DNA of 6,054 nucleotides from an uncultured Actinomycetes bacterium (GTDB taxonomy: Bacteria; Actinomycetota; Actinomycetes; Nanopelagicales; Nanopelagicaceae), in NCBI GenBank assembly GCA_903832395.1, contig CAILBF010000090.1, positions 1-6,054 of the forward strand, given 5' to 3'. The position numbers and the translations under genes were made by a program. The notes below the pieces were generated by a model that was not told where the DNA came from, searched no databases, and worked only from the letters and a program-made list of their open reading frames with translations. This document shows positions 6,015 through 6,054 of this stretch, piece by piece; the stretch's first letter is position 1, and each line of letters starts with the position of its first letter.

Positions 6015-6024
6015 TTCAATTATT
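6015..6024 (-). promoter_or_regulatory. Likely -10 box (AATAAT) of the permease gene, leaderless spacing
   Basis: On the minus strand AATAAT (6024-6019) matches TATAAT at five of six positions and is followed by TGAA and the ATG at 6014. Transcription starting five bases after the box would begin at the start codon, so a leaderless mRNA is likely if 6014 is the true start. No -35 match is seen 17 bp upstream (GC-rich there). Confidence 0.45.
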
Positions 6025-6035
6025 ACGCTACGGGT

Positions 6036-6054
6036 ATGGACGCCGGCGCTTTTG
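6036..6054 (+). CDS. Possible start of a divergent + strand gene, cut by window edge
   Basis: ATG at 6036 opens a frame reading MDAGAF to the window edge. TACGCT (6024-6029) lies six bases before it, a possible -10 for a leaderless transcript that touches the permease's -10 on the other strand. Six codons are too few to identify a product; the call rests on the divergent promoter-like layout only. Confidence 0.25.

Overview
The window looks like a gene-dense piece of a small, streamlined actinobacterial chromosome. The left part carries an acyl-CoA ligase of the FadD15 type, a PimB-type GT4 mannosyltransferase and a secreted NlpC/P60 (C40) endopeptidase. This set, with the same relative orientations, is the neighbourhood I recall around M. 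tuberculosis fadD15 (Rv2187), pimB (Rv2188c) and Rv2190c (RipC). Base composition is clearly less GC-rich than in mycobacteria or Streptomyces. Intergenic gaps are tiny, convergent genes overlap at their stops, and several proteins are shorter than their families. That points to a streamlined freshwater lineage such as the Nanopelagicales (acI); this placement is inference, not something the sequence proves.

Layout: the + strand begins with a 5'-truncated fadD15-like gene (to 1321). Six bases later comes a very small NarL/DesK-type histidine kinase (1328-1816), which overlaps a LuxR/NarL-type response regulator (1813-2427) by ATGA. These three look like one transcription unit. The regulator's 3' end overlaps the 3' end of the opposing pimB-like gene (3567-2413) by 15 bp. 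Upstream of pimB on the minus strand lies the NlpC/P60 gene (4555-3545), whose end overlaps the pimB start, so these two envelope genes form a second operon.

The 92-bp divergent gap 4556-4647 holds a striking nested inverted repeat (4560-4617). Beyond it is a compact RibD C-terminal-domain reductase on + (4648-5139), which shares a CTAG stop palindrome with a convergent EamA/DMT-family permease on minus (6014-5136). The last 40 bp look like a second divergent promoter region, with a possible start of another + strand gene at 6036.

Together the left two-thirds concerns envelope lipid and wall metabolism: acyl-CoA supply, phosphatidylinositol mannoside synthesis and peptidoglycan hydrolysis. 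A sensor-less two-component pair is lodged between fadD15 and pimB. I see no RNA genes, mobile elements, CRISPR arrays or phage genes. The points most worth a second look are the miniature kinase with a contracted ATPase domain, the insertion of this pair into a conserved envelope locus, and the nested palindrome in front of the peptidoglycan hydrolase gene. I found no clear evidence of a wholly new system.
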